Assembly: GCA_944358795.1 (NCBI GenBank)
Contig: CALVRW010000017.1
Location: 1 to 42,042, forward strand
Length of the DNA: 42,042 nucleotides
From: an uncultured Bacilli bacterium
GTDB taxonomy: Bacteria; Bacillota_I; Bacilli_A; RF39; UBA660
Reading direction: 5' to 3'
The position numbers were made by a program, and so were the translations under genes. Below the pieces are notes generated by a model that worked only from the letters and a program-made list of their open reading frames with translations, was not told where the DNA came from and made no database searches. Positions 15,792 through 24,329 of this stretch are shown here, one piece after another (position 1 is the first letter of the stretch; each line of letters starts with the position of its first letter).

Positions 15792-16254
15792 AAGCAATTG
15801 CCATAATTTCTACTTGGTAAGAACCTGCTGGACTTTCTACTGTCACAACATCTCCTACTTTTGCATTCATAATTGCACTGGCAATTGGTGATTCATTTGA
15901 AATTTTATTTTCAAATGGATCTGCCTCAGTACTTCCTACAATCGAATACTTTTCTTCTTCCCCATCTTCTACATATTTAATGGTTACTTCTGTTCCTAAT
16001 GATACTTTATCTGTTGCACCTTTTTCTACTAATACAACATTTTCTAACATCTTTTCTAATTCAGTAATACGACCTTCTACCATTGCTTGTTCATTACGAG
16101 CTGCATCATATTCAGCATTTTCACTTAAATCACCAAGTGCTCTTGCTTCTTTTAATGCTTCAATAACAGCAGGTCTCTTTACTAATTTTAAATCCTCTAA
16201 TTCTTTTTTTAGTTCATTTAACCCATCATTAGTTAAATAGACTTCCTTTGACAT
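15790..16254 (-). CDS. greA: Transcription elongation factor GreA
   Basis: Rescues backtracked RNA polymerase by stimulating transcript cleavage. An N-terminal coiled-coil hairpin (about 10-75) carries the acidic tip motif LSENAEYDAARNEQ (catalytic Asp/Glu), followed by the C-terminal FKBP-like domain ending VGDVVTVESPAGSYQVEI. Length 154 aa, normal. SD GAGGTGAAT fits the ATG. It has its own promoter inside the 3' end of trhP2 and a strong terminator. In B. subtilis greA also follows this block, but with udk between; udk is absent here. Confidence 0.95.
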   Translation of the reverse strand: MSKEVYLTNDGLNELKKELEDLKLVKRPAVIEALKEARALGDLSENAEYDAARNEQAMVEGRITELEKMLENVVLVEKGATDKVSLGTEVTIKYVEDGEEEKYSIVGSTEADPFENKISNESPIASAIMNAKVGDVVTVESPAGSYQVEIMAIA

Positions 16255-16297
16255 ATTTATTCACCTCAATTAATTATTCTTTTGATAAGTCTTCCAA

Positions 16298-16326
16298 ATG
16301 ATACTACAAATTAAAGACTTTGTCAA
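16298..16326 (-). promoter_or_regulatory. greA promoter
   Basis: TTGACA (16321-16326, overlapping the trhP2 stop), 17-nt spacer, TATCAT (16298-16303). Confidence 0.7.
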
Positions 16327-17516
16327 ATGTTTTTTCTCATCATCGATAACTTTGTTACTTCTTTTGGTACTTTTACTTTTACAATTTGTAATGGATGATT
16401 GACTACTTCTATTTTATTATTTTCTTCATTCAGTATTTCTGTAATTTCAAACGTAAAAGTTTCTTCTTCTGGTCCAAAGATATCTACTTTATCTCCTAGT
16501 TTAAAATAGTTTCTCTCTTCCACCGTTGCATATCCTGTTTTCTTATCATAATCCTGTATAACACCAAGAAAATCTTGATTTGATAGTTCAATTCTACCAT
16601 TATAGTATTGTGCTTCTACTCCATAAGAACCATCAAAGAATTGAACTGTTGATTCCCTGTTAGCACAATTTGTTAAAATCCGTTCATATCGTTCTTGATA
16701 TTGATAATGTTCTTTATCTTCATAATAAGAATCAATTACTTTACGATATACACTTACAATCGTTGCGATATAATAAATAGATCGCATTCTACCTTCTATT
16801 TTAAAAGAATCGATTCCCAGTTCTATCATCTTTGGAAGTACTTTTAGCATCGATAAATCTTTCGTACAAAATGTAAATGGTTTTTCTCCTTCTAACTTTT
16901 CGTTGTTTCCATATAAATCAAAATCCCATCTACAAATTTGGCTACAACCACCACGATTCGAATCTCTTGCTGTTAAAAAGTTAGATAACACACAACGACC
17001 ACTATAAGATGCACACATCGCACCATGAATAAAACATTCTAATTCAATATCAACATGTTTTTTGATATCAGAAATATCATGTTCCGATGCTTCTCTCGCC
17101 ATAACAACTCTCGTTACTCCCAATGATTTCCATAATTTAACTGCTTCATAATTTAACGTTGATTGTTGTGTTGATAAATGTACTTCTAATCCAACTTTAT
17201 GAGCAACAGAAATGATGGCTGGATCACTAATAATAATCGCATCTACTTGGCACTCTTTTAAATGTTTTAAATATTCTTCTAACGCTTCTAATTCTTTATT
17301 ATGCATCACAATATTGACAGTTACATAGACTTTCTTTTTCTTTTCATGAGCAAACAAAACACCTTCTTTAATTTCTTCTAAAGAAAAATTATTGGCATTT
17401 GCTCGTAATCCAAACATAGGACCACCTAAATAGACAGCATCTGCCCCATATAAAATCGCAATTTTTAAACGTTCTAAATCACCGGCTGGTGCTAATAACT
17501 CTGGTTTATTTTTCAT
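16323..17516 (-). CDS. trhP2: U32-family tRNA hydroxylation protein, large subunit (YrrO/TrhP2)
   Basis: Needed for 5-hydroxyuridine at tRNA position 34, the precursor of mo5U in Bacilli (B. subtilis YrrO). The U32 signature ECFIHGAMCASYSGRCVLSNF (about 161-181) and downstream GGCSQICRWD supply four Cys likely to hold an iron-sulfur cluster. A C-terminal beta-barrel-like domain (about 300-397) is present. Annotated by older schemes as collagenase/peptidase U32, which is misleading. It overlaps trhP1 by 11 nt, so the two are co-translated. It ends 69 nt before greA without a clear terminator. Confidence 0.88.
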   Translation of the reverse strand: MKNKPELLAPAGDLERLKIAILYGADAVYLGGPMFGLRANANNFSLEEIKEGVLFAHEKKKKVYVTVNIVMHNKELEALEEYLKHLKECQVDAIIISDPAIISVAHKVGLEVHLSTQQSTLNYEAVKLWKSLGVTRVVMAREASEHDISDIKKHVDIELECFIHGAMCASYSGRCVLSNFLTARDSNRGGCSQICRWDFDLYGNNEKLEGEKPFTFCTKDLSMLKVLPKMIELGIDSFKIEGRMRSIYYIATIVSVYRKVIDSYYEDKEHYQYQERYERILTNCANRESTVQFFDGSYGVEAQYYNGRIELSNQDFLGVIQDYDKKTGYATVEERNYFKLGDKVDIFGPEEETFTFEITEILNEENNKIEVVNHPLQIVKVKVPKEVTKLSMMRKNI

Positions 17517-18384
17517 ACTTCTTCACCCTAAATACAGTTTCTTTATAGAAAAATCCCTTATCTGTTGGTCTTTCTAATAATAAATCAATTTCTTCTTCTA
17601 ACTTTGGTGCTGTCTCTTTCTTTACTTCATGAAATCTTTTTAAGATGGTAACCATATCTTCTGTTTCTATCATAAAACTAGTAATCAGTCCATAATCAAT
17701 ACCTGCTTCGTTTAACAAGATACTTTCCGTTAAACCATTTAAAATAGAAGCAGAATATACTTCTGTAGCATATTTGTGATCGATAATAGGATATGTATTT
17801 CCTTCTTTTTTTATGAAATAAGTTCCTTCTTTTTCTGGAAGTTGAAATTTTTCTAAATAATTTTTTACTAAATGTCTTTTTGATACAAACATTGGTAAAT
17901 AACCAAAAATTGGTACGATTAGTTTCATAGTTGTATTCTTTCTAATTTCTAATATCTCATCAAGTGTAATTTCTCCTGATAAAAGAGCCATATCCACTCC
18001 TTGTTCTTTCCAAAAATTACAAGTATCATAATTGGTTGTTAAATGTTCTTGACTCCATACTAAAGGAAATGGTATCAGTCCTTCTTTTTTTAGTGTTACT
18101 AGAGCAACATCGTAATAAAAAATCCCATCAATATCTAATGTTTTTAATTCACAAAGAAGTTGTTTTAACCCTTCTAATTCTTCATGATGAAAGTTTTTAT
18201 TTAAAGAGACAAATACTTCTTTCTTTTTCTCTTTTAATGTTGGTAATAACTCTTTTAGTTCTTTTAATGATACGTAATATGGAAAGTTAACGCTATAATC
18301 TTGGATACCAAAAAGAAAAGCATCACATAAATCAATCACTTCTTCTATCATTTCTTTTTTATTTACTATCATCATATATTTCAT
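17506..18384 (-). CDS. trhP1: U32-family tRNA hydroxylation protein, small subunit (YrrN/TrhP1)
   Basis: Partner of TrhP2 in tRNA ho5U34 formation. TIM-barrel-like U32 protein of 292 residues with SLKELKELLPTLKEKKKEVFVSLN and LVWSQEHLTTNYDTCNFWKEQGV, which align with the CFI-less YrrN class. The Cys cluster of TrhP2 is absent, as expected for this paralogue. The start is ATG MKYMMIVNKK with SD GGAAGTGAT. An in-frame ATG eight codons earlier overlaps the -10 box and cannot be used. Divergence from TrhP2 shows it is a distinct subunit rather than a recent duplicate. Confidence 0.82.
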   Translation of the reverse strand: MKYMMIVNKKEMIEEVIDLCDAFLFGIQDYSVNFPYYVSLKELKELLPTLKEKKKEVFVSLNKNFHHEELEGLKQLLCELKTLDIDGIFYYDVALVTLKKEGLIPFPLVWSQEHLTTNYDTCNFWKEQGVDMALLSGEITLDEILEIRKNTTMKLIVPIFGYLPMFVSKRHLVKNYLEKFQLPEKEGTYFIKKEGNTYPIIDHKYATEVYSASILNGLTESILLNEAGIDYGLITSFMIETEDMVTILKRFHEVKKETAPKLEEEIDLLLERPTDKGFFYKETVFRVKKYEK

Positions 18385-18406
18385 CGTATCACTTCCATTC
18401 CTATCC

Positions 18407-18434
18407 ATTATAACAGAATTTTAAAATATTACAA
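18407..18434 (-). promoter_or_regulatory. trhP1-trhP2 promoter
   Basis: TTGTAA (18429-18434), 16-nt spacer, extended -10 TGTTATAAT (TATAAT at 18407-18412), about 20 nt before the ATG. The 5' leader is very short. Confidence 0.7.
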
Positions 18435-18449
18435 CTGATGAACAAATAG

Positions 18450-18473
18450 AAAAAAATCAAGATTTTCTTGATT
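18450..18473 (-). terminator. Terminator of the DPBB-protein gene
   Basis: AATCAAGA/TCTTGATT with a 3-base loop, followed by T-run on minus. Confidence 0.7.
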
Positions 18474-18474
18474 T

Positions 18475-19527
18475 CTATTTTTTGATTTTTGTATAAGCAG
18501 ATGGTTCTAATATTTGATATACAGTTTGTTGTTCTATATATTTTTTTGCAACCTCTGGCATTGGTTGAATCTCTTCTACCACTGGTTTTCTTTCTTTTAT
18601 TTGCATTCCCGTATCTTTTGGATTCGTTAATTTAGGATCATTAGATGGAGCAGTAAAAATATCGATTTTCGTACTATTAGTTAAACTGCAATATCCTTTT
18701 TCTTTTTCTGTTTTTGGAGCATATACGCCATCAGAAGTAGTAGACCAATCCATACAAGCTCCACAACTATCTAATACAATTGCTTGATATTCTTTTGTTC
18801 CATTTTTTGTTGTTACCTCTAATTTAAATGTATCATTATAATCATAATATTGAATATTATCATTTTCTTCATAAGTATATTGACCAATTAAAGCATTTGT
18901 AGCAGTAGCAACTACAAGATAATCAGTCCCTTCTTCTCCATATACTTTTCCATTTAATTTAGACTTTGTTCCACCCTTCCACATTGCAAATCCATTTTCA
19001 TCAAAATACATGCTTCCTTCTTCTAAATAAGGAGCAACAAGTCCAACACTACCACCCAAACGTTTTTCACTATCATCTGGTGTATATTGATAAGTAGTAA
19101 GTCGTACTTTCTTTTCTGTTCTTTCAGTATCTTGTTGTAAAGAACCATTTTCAATATTCTGTTCAATCATTGTTTGTAATCCGTTTTCAATACTTTCTTG
19201 TTCTAATAAAATTCCGGTATTCATTTTTACATGCAATTCTAATGTTTGAGCATCAATATGATACAAATCAGCAAGATACGCAAGATAACTATGATATTCT
19301 AATTCTCCAGGTACAATTGCTACTTGATTTGCTATTTCCATCAAATTCTTCATTGCATTATCTGATCGTTCTTCTGTTCGATCAGGATCTACCTTTTCTA
19401 TATATGCATTTACAGTAACAGTTGGTGCCCAAGCCGTATCAATGGATACGACTAATCCTAACACTCCTGTAACAAATAATTTTTTACCATTTAAAACTTT
19501 TAAATTTTTAACCACTTTTCCTTTCAT
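18475..19527 (-). CDS. Exported protein with 3D/double-psi beta-barrel-like domain (350 aa)
   Basis: The N-terminal membrane anchor or signal (about 14-33, LFVTGVLGLVVSIDTAWA) directs export. A middle region is helical and charged. The segment from about 190 to 290 has YLVVATATN...YQAIVLDSCGACMDW...TKIDIFT, the pattern of 3D/RlpA-type double-psi beta-barrels, which act on or bind peptidoglycan (the SCGAC and final Asp are the usual landmarks). A proline/acidic tail follows. It sits between the trmR terminator and trhP1 with its own promoter, an insertion relative to the B. subtilis order. The ATG giving MKGKVVKNLK follows GGAAGGGGAG; the longer frame would start inside the promoter region. 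Exact activity unknown. Confidence 0.72.
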   Translation of the reverse strand: MKGKVVKNLKVLNGKKLFVTGVLGLVVSIDTAWAPTVTVNAYIEKVDPDRTEERSDNAMKNLMEIANQVAIVPGELEYHSYLAYLADLYHIDAQTLELHVKMNTGILLEQESIENGLQTMIEQNIENGSLQQDTERTEKKVRLTTYQYTPDDSEKRLGGSVGLVAPYLEEGSMYFDENGFAMWKGGTKSKLNGKVYGEEGTDYLVVATATNALIGQYTYEENDNIQYYDYNDTFKLEVTTKNGTKEYQAIVLDSCGACMDWSTTSDGVYAPKTEKEKGYCSLTNSTKIDIFTAPSNDPKLTNPKDTGMQIKERKPVVEEIQPMPEVAKKYIEQQTVYQILEPSAYTKIKK

Positions 19528-19563
19528 ATTAAACTCCCCTTCCTTTTCACACACAATTGCACT

Positions 19564-19593
19564 AGTATAACACTTTAAAACTGGGAAAGTCAA
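19564..19593 (-). promoter_or_regulatory. Promoter of the DPBB-protein gene
   Basis: TTGACT, 18-nt spacer, and an extended -10 TGTTATACT on minus, with the ATG about 40 nt downstream. Confidence 0.6.
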
Positions 19594-19623
19594 GGAAAAT
19601 GTTGCAAATACGCAAAAAAAGCG

Positions 19624-19671
19624 TTAAAAAAACACAAAGAAAGAAACAAATTAACTTTGTTTCTTTCTTTG
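19624..19671 (-). terminator. Terminator of trmR
   Basis: A perfect 16-bp stem (19635-19650 with 19656-19671, 5-base loop) followed by TGTTTTTTT on minus. It includes the end of trmR. Confidence 0.85.
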
Positions 19672-20244
19672 ACTAATACCAATTCCATCTCCAATCGGGA
19701 AAAAAGTAGTCGTAAATTCTTCATTTTCTTCTAAAAATGTAATATAAGCATTAATTTTTCTTACAAGTTGTCTTACATTTCTGCTTTCTATTTTTTCTTT
19801 TGTATGGACAAGTCCATGAAATTCTAAATTATCAGAAATTATTGTTCCATCTTCTTTTAAATTCTTTTTAAATTTTTCAAAGAATTTAATATATTGACTC
19901 TTCGCTGCATCAATAAAAATTAAATCATATTGTTTTGTTAATTCTACATCAAATGCATCAGCATGGAAAATAGTAATTTGATTTTCTAAACCAAATGCAC
20001 GTATATTTTGACAAGCCAGATTATATCTTTCTTGATCACGTTCAATCGTTGTAACATGTACTTGGGGATCAACAAGTGCCATTTTAATTGCTGAATATCC
20101 AATGGCACTTCCAATTTCAAGTACATTCTTAATCTGATGTTCTTTCATATAATCTGTTAAAAATGCTATTCCATCTGGTAACATAATTGGTACGTTATGC
20201 GCTTTTGCGTACTCTTCTAAAGCTTCTACTCGAACTCGTACCAT
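19651..20244 (-). CDS. trmR: tRNA 5-hydroxyuridine methyltransferase (YrrM)
   Basis: SAM-dependent O-methyltransferase of family 3 that converts ho5U34 to mo5U34 in tRNA (B. subtilis TrmR). Motif I VLEIGSAIGYSAIKMA (about 41-56) binds SAM. IERDQER (71-77), FHADAFD and LIFIDAAKSQY (about 107-117) complete the Rossmann fold and metal site, with SDNLEFHG downstream. The length of 197 aa is slightly short for the family. The ATG lies within the last codons of mltG, using GTGAGGGATT as SD, so the two are coupled. trhP1 and trhP2, which make its substrate, lie just downstream, giving the whole pathway in one locus. Confidence 0.88.
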   Translation of the reverse strand: MVRVRVEALEEYAKAHNVPIMLPDGIAFLTDYMKEHQIKNVLEIGSAIGYSAIKMALVDPQVHVTTIERDQERYNLACQNIRAFGLENQITIFHADAFDVELTKQYDLIFIDAAKSQYIKFFEKFKKNLKEDGTIISDNLEFHGLVHTKEKIESRNVRQLVRKINAYITFLEENEEFTTTFFPIGDGIGISQRKKQS

Positions 20245-21323
20245 AATCCCTCACTACGTAACTGATTAATGATTGCATTATGTTCGGCATCGGTTTTTGT
20301 AAAATATACTTTTCTATTTTTATCAGCAACAAAGTATAAATAATCACTTGCTGCTGGTGCGATTGCTGTTTTAATTGCACTAATACTTGGGTTACAAATT
20401 GGTCCTACAGGTAGTTTTCCTGCCATACTTGCACTTCTTGTATTATAAGCATTCGCATCGTTAATTTCAGACATATATAAATCTCTTTCTCCTACATTCA
20501 CTCTTGCCGCATAATAAGTTGTAACATCACTACCAAGACTCATATTCGCATTTAAACGATTATAAAATACTCGCGCTACTTGTTCACGATCACTCTCACT
20601 AATCGCTTCAATTTCACTCATAGATGCCACGGTCATAATTTGATGTACTGTATAACTTGATTTACTAAATTCATCTTTGTAAGGTTCTAATTGTCTTGCT
20701 GTTTCATCTAGCATTACTTTAACAATGTCTTCAATACTAGCACCTTTATCAAATTCATAGGTATTTGGATATAAATACCCTTCTAATGGATAATAAATTT
20801 GTGGATTTTTAATTTCATCCGTTAAGAACCAATAGTTTTGAATTAACTTATCAAGATACTCTGAATTACTCATAAACGTAATTACTTCTTCACTAGAATA
20901 CGTCGTATTTTTAGAGATAATTTCTGCAACTTGACGCATATTTAATCCTTCTTTAAATGTGATTGTCATAACATTTGTATTTTGTGGTGATTTCCCTAAC
21001 TCTTCCACAATTTGATTTAATGTCATACTTTTTCTTAAATAATGTTTTCCTGCTTTTAATGTTTCCTTTGGTGGATGTAACTTAATATGAATTTTATATC
21101 CTAAAGAAGAACGAATTAGTCCTTGCTCTTCTAAAAAGTCAGCAATGGAAGAATAAGTATCTCCAGCTTCCATTATCACAACATAATTCTTACTATCTTT
21201 TTTATTAACAGGACTCATTAATAACTGAAACACCAAACAACAAACAAGAACAACAATAAGGAAGGCTAAAATTCCTACTAATATTTTACCATTGCGATTT
21301 AGTTTAACTTTTTTCTTTTTCAT
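20226..21323 (-). CDS. mltG: Endolytic murein transglycosylase MltG
   Basis: Membrane-bound lytic transglycosylase thought to end glycan-strand synthesis. Single membrane anchor (about 12-36), then a LysM-like subdomain, then the YceG domain with VASMSEIEAISESDREQVARVFYNRL holding the catalytic Glu, SDVTTYYA and SMAGKLPVGPICNPSISAI. Length 365 aa, normal. No Shine-Dalgarno sequence precedes the ATG (CCTTTTAGTGT-ATG). A CGAGC/GCTCG hairpin spans the stop of the upstream gene. Translation may therefore be weak or coupled. Order yrzB-mltG-trmR is as in B. subtilis. Confidence 0.93.
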   Translation of the reverse strand: MKKKKVKLNRNGKILVGILAFLIVVLVCCLVFQLLMSPVNKKDSKNYVVIMEAGDTYSSIADFLEEQGLIRSSLGYKIHIKLHPPKETLKAGKHYLRKSMTLNQIVEELGKSPQNTNVMTITFKEGLNMRQVAEIISKNTTYSSEEVITFMSNSEYLDKLIQNYWFLTDEIKNPQIYYPLEGYLYPNTYEFDKGASIEDIVKVMLDETARQLEPYKDEFSKSSYTVHQIMTVASMSEIEAISESDREQVARVFYNRLNANMSLGSDVTTYYAARVNVGERDLYMSEINDANAYNTRSASMAGKLPVGPICNPSISAIKTAIAPAASDYLYFVADKNRKVYFTKTDAEHNAIINQLRSEGLWYEFE

Positions 21324-21341
21324 ACACTAAAAGGCGAGCTG

Positions 21342-21644
21342 TTATTGCTCGTCAGTTGTTTTCCCCTCTTCTTCACTTGCTTGTGCTTGAATTTCATCTA
21401 AAATTGTCTCAATAATTTTCCATTCTTTTTCAGTTTCAATTGGTTCTAATACAGTTGGTTCTTGATCTGGTTGATAAATAGATGCATATACTTTTACATT
21501 TCCTTCTTCATCTGTTGTGTTGTCTGTATAAACCATATAATTTTTATTTGTTTCTTCTGATTCAAATGTAAATAATACTTCACATTCTACATCATTTCCA
21601 TTATTATCTTTTACTTTAAATGTCATTCTTTCGTCACTCATCAT
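21342..21644 (-). CDS. DUF1292 protein (YrzB-like)
   Basis: Small acidic cytoplasmic protein (100 aa) of DUF1292, function unknown. The characteristic block VECEVLFTFESEETNKNYMVYTDNT and VYASIYQPD are present. It starts at the end of ruvX (ATGATGA overlap; either ATG is possible), the position of yrzB in B. subtilis between yrrK and yrrL. Conserved synteny rather than any motif links it to its neighbours. Confidence 0.85.
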   Translation of the reverse strand: MMSDERMTFKVKDNNGNDVECEVLFTFESEETNKNYMVYTDNTTDEEGNVKVYASIYQPDQEPTVLEPIETEKEWKIIETILDEIQAQASEEEGKTTDEQ

Positions 21645-22072
21645 AAATTCTCTTTTCCTTTCATCTTATCCAAATATGTTTGTAAAATAATGTTCGCTGC
21701 CAAACTATCCACTTTCTCTTTTCTTTTTTTCCGAGACATATCACCTGCAATCATATACTGATGTGCTGAAACAGTTGACAATCGTTCATCTTGTAAAATT
21801 ACTTCCATACCTAGATACTCTTGTAATTTTTTTTGAAACTCGATGGTTGCTTCTCCTCGAGGTCCAATTGTATTATTCATATTTTTAGGGAATCCCAATA
21901 CGATCTTACCAACTTGAAATTCTTCTGTAATCGCTTTAATCTGAGGAAGCAAACTATCATAATCTTCTTCAGAAAAACGAATTGTTTTTAACGTAGTTGC
22001 TATCGTTGCTGTCGTATCAGAAAGTGATAAACCTAGCGTTCTCGTTCCTAAGTCTAGTCCCAAATAACGCAT
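21641..22072 (-). CDS. ruvX: Putative Holliday junction resolvase YqgF/RuvX
   Basis: RNase H-fold nuclease, involved in 16S rRNA 5' maturation and/or recombination. MRYLGLDLGTRTLGLSLSD carries the first catalytic Asp. VGKIVLGFPKNMNNTIGPR is the family block, DERLSTVSAHQ carries the Glu/Arg, and KVDSLAANIILQTYL the last Asp. Length 143 aa. The ATG is chosen over an in-frame GTG three codons upstream, which is part of the SD AGGTGATAGAA. It heads the ruvX-DUF1292-mltG-trmR cluster. Confidence 0.92.
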   Translation of the reverse strand: MRYLGLDLGTRTLGLSLSDTTATIATTLKTIRFSEEDYDSLLPQIKAITEEFQVGKIVLGFPKNMNNTIGPRGEATIEFQKKLQEYLGMEVILQDERLSTVSAHQYMIAGDMSRKKRKEKVDSLAANIILQTYLDKMKGKENL

Positions 22073-22204
22073 TTCTATCACCTACCCTATACAATACAAT
22101 TTTATTGTAACATGAACCTGATATTTTCGCAACATCTAAAGGACAAAAACAAACAAGTTGTTTCTCTCTACCTCTAAGGTTTCATATTTCTTGTTGGTCA
22201 TTAG

Positions 22205-22237
22205 GATTAAAAAAAAGCAGATAATTTCTGCTTTTTT
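22205..22237. terminator. Terminator after the alaS cluster
   Basis: AAAAAGCAGA/TCTGCTTTTT with a 5-base loop and T-tracts on both strands. The remaining 120 bases up to ruvX hold nothing I recognise. Confidence 0.8.
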
Positions 22238-22239
22238 AC

Positions 22240-22569
22240 TTAACGAGTTATTTGATAAGTTTTTGTCTTTTGTTTTTCTAATTGTTCTATAATTGGTTCA
22301 CAACTTGGATATAACTCATATAATTGCTCTCTTCGTACTTGATTTAACAATTCTTTTTTCTCATGCAATATTTGACGAAGATGAAAACGTTCTTCTAATA
22401 TCGTATCGATTGTTTGATTATATTCTTCTTCGTCATCATCATAAAAACAATCGAACATAGCATCTTGCGCAGTTTTTCCTAAAAAATCATATCTTGATTG
22501 TGTTTTTTTTATTTGAAAATCCAACATCATTTCTTGAATTGTTAATTCCGGCAATTTGCGATATTCCAC
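22240..22569 (-). CDS. Hypothetical helical protein after alaS (109 aa)
   Basis: Not recognised. Mostly charged and alpha-helical, with a run FDCFYDDDEEEYNQTIDTI and a predicted coiled coil from about 55 to 100 (LRQILHEKKELLNQVRREQLYEL). No signal peptide. It uses GTG, one base after the alaS stop, with SD GGAGGAAAAATAAA inside alaS, so it is translationally coupled. It occupies the place of yrzL/ireB in B. subtilis but shares no visible IreB sequence, and I do not assign it. Confidence 0.65.
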   Translation of the reverse strand: MEYRKLPELTIQEMMLDFQIKKTQSRYDFLGKTAQDAMFDCFYDDDEEEYNQTIDTILEERFHLRQILHEKKELLNQVRREQLYELYPSCEPIIEQLEKQKTKTYQITR

Positions 22570-22570
22570 T

Positions 22571-24328
22571 TTATTTTTCCTCCAATATTGCCTTAATTCT
22601 TCTTACTCCAGCACTACTTGATTCTTCTTTTTTAATTTTAAAGTGACCAAGTTCTTTCGTATTCTCTACATGTGGTCCTCCACAAATTTCTAAAGAAACA
22701 TCACCAATTTTATAAACTGTAACAACATCTCCATAACGTTCAATAAATTGTGCTTCAGCACCCATGTTAACAGCTTCTTCTTTCGCTACATCGAAATGTT
22801 CTACTGGAATACTTGCATCAATCCATTCATTTACTTGATTTTCTAACATCGTTTTTTCTTCCTCTGTTAATTTATGATCACATGGAAAATCAAAACGCAT
22901 TCTTTCATCTGTAATATTACTTCCTTTTTGATAACTATCAGGATTAATTAACTTTTTAATTGCGGCATTCAATAAATGGGTTGCCGTATGATATTTAATA
23001 TTCATATCAGAATCACTTGCAAGACCACCTTTAAATTTACCAGTACTTCCAGCACGTGATTTTTCTTGATGTTCTTTAAATTTTTCTTCAAACCCATTTA
23101 CATCAACAGCAATATTTTTTTCGCTGGCAAGTTCTTGTGTTAATTCAATAGGAAATCCATACGTATCGTATAAATGGAATGCTTCCACTCCAGTAATTTC
23201 AGTACGTCCTTCTTTTTGAATTAATTTATCAAATTCTCTTAATCCTTTATCTAATGTACGCCCAAATTTTTTCTTTTCTGTTGTTAATACTTCCATAATA
23301 TGTTTTTCATTACGTTCTAACTCTGGATAATATTTTTTATATTTTGCGATATAATTACGAGCAATTTCTAAATCAAAATCACTATCTAAATCAATTCCTA
23401 TTTTTTTTGCATGACGAATCATACGACGAATTAATCTTCTTAAAATATAACCACGATCCGTATTAGATGGCCAAAGAATTGCATCATCTCCGCTAATCAT
23501 GACAATGGCACGTAAATGGTCTGCAATAATACGCATACTTGTTTTATTTTCTTCATACTTTTTATCTGATACTTTTTCAATATATTCAATAATATCTTTT
23601 AATAAAGTCGTTTGATAATTATCGCTCGTTCCTTCTAATACCGCAGTAATTCTTTCTACTCCCATACCAGTATCAACATTTTTTTGAGCAAGTTCTGTAA
23701 TCGTTCCATCACTTGCTTTATGATACTGCATAAATACATTATTCCAAATTTCTACCCAACGTTCATCTTGTGGATCATACACTTCTGGTGCTTCTTCTTT
23801 TCCTGTCCAGTAAAAAATTTCTGTATCTGGTCCACAAGGTCCACTATCTCCAGCAATCCAAAAGTTATCTTCTACTCCTAGTCTTGCGATTCTTTCTTCT
23901 TTAATTCCCATTTCTTTCCATAATGCAATACTTTCTGTATCAGCAGGAATATCCTCGTTTCCTTCGAATACTGTTACAGCTAATCTTGATACTGGAATCT
24001 TTAAAACCGTTGTTAAAAATTCAAAACTCCACGCAATGGATTCTTTTTTAAAGTAATCACCAAGACTCCAGTTTCCTAACATTTCAAAAAAAGTATGATG
24101 GGTATTATCTCCAATTGCATCTAAGTCTGTACAACGTAAACATTTTTGTACATCAACTAATCTTGTTCCCTCTGGATGTTTTTCTCCCATTAAATAAGGA
24201 ATGAGTGGTTGCATACCAGCAGTATTAAATAAACAACTAGGATCATTTTCTGGTATGATTGGTGCACTCTTAATAAAAGCATGTCCCTTACTTTTGAAAA
24301 ATTCAATATATAAATCTTTAATATTCAT
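22571..24328 (-). CDS. alaS: Alanyl-tRNA synthetase, short form lacking the C-Ala domain (585 aa)
   Basis: Class II synthetase charging tRNA-Ala. Motif 2 region THHTFFEMLGNWSLGDYFK (about 76-94), VEDNFWIAGDSGPCGPDTEIFY, VDTGMGVERI and SDNYQTT for the aminoacylation core, then GYILRRLIRRMIRHAKKIG. The editing domain is intact: HTATHLLNAAIKKL (HxxxH) and CGGPHVENTKELGHFKI. The protein stops there, about 290 residues short of the usual 870, so it lacks the DHHA1/C-Ala oligomerisation and tRNA-elbow domain. The stop is followed immediately by another gene, and no remnant of the missing domain follows. SD TTGGAGGGATAAG overlaps the upstream gene. Probably a compact monomeric enzyme; a second alaS elsewhere cannot be excluded. 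Confidence 0.92.
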   Translation of the reverse strand: MNIKDLYIEFFKSKGHAFIKSAPIIPENDPSCLFNTAGMQPLIPYLMGEKHPEGTRLVDVQKCLRCTDLDAIGDNTHHTFFEMLGNWSLGDYFKKESIAWSFEFLTTVLKIPVSRLAVTVFEGNEDIPADTESIALWKEMGIKEERIARLGVEDNFWIAGDSGPCGPDTEIFYWTGKEEAPEVYDPQDERWVEIWNNVFMQYHKASDGTITELAQKNVDTGMGVERITAVLEGTSDNYQTTLLKDIIEYIEKVSDKKYEENKTSMRIIADHLRAIVMISGDDAILWPSNTDRGYILRRLIRRMIRHAKKIGIDLDSDFDLEIARNYIAKYKKYYPELERNEKHIMEVLTTEKKKFGRTLDKGLREFDKLIQKEGRTEITGVEAFHLYDTYGFPIELTQELASEKNIAVDVNGFEEKFKEHQEKSRAGSTGKFKGGLASDSDMNIKYHTATHLLNAAIKKLINPDSYQKGSNITDERMRFDFPCDHKLTEEEKTMLENQVNEWIDASIPVEHFDVAKEEAVNMGAEAQFIERYGDVVTVYKIGDVSLEICGGPHVENTKELGHFKIKKEESSSAGVRRIKAILEEK

Positions 24329-24329
24329 C

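Noticed and set aside
22240-22569. Assigning the gene after alaS to IreB/YrzL because of synteny
   Set aside because: No IreB sequence features are visible; length and composition differ.
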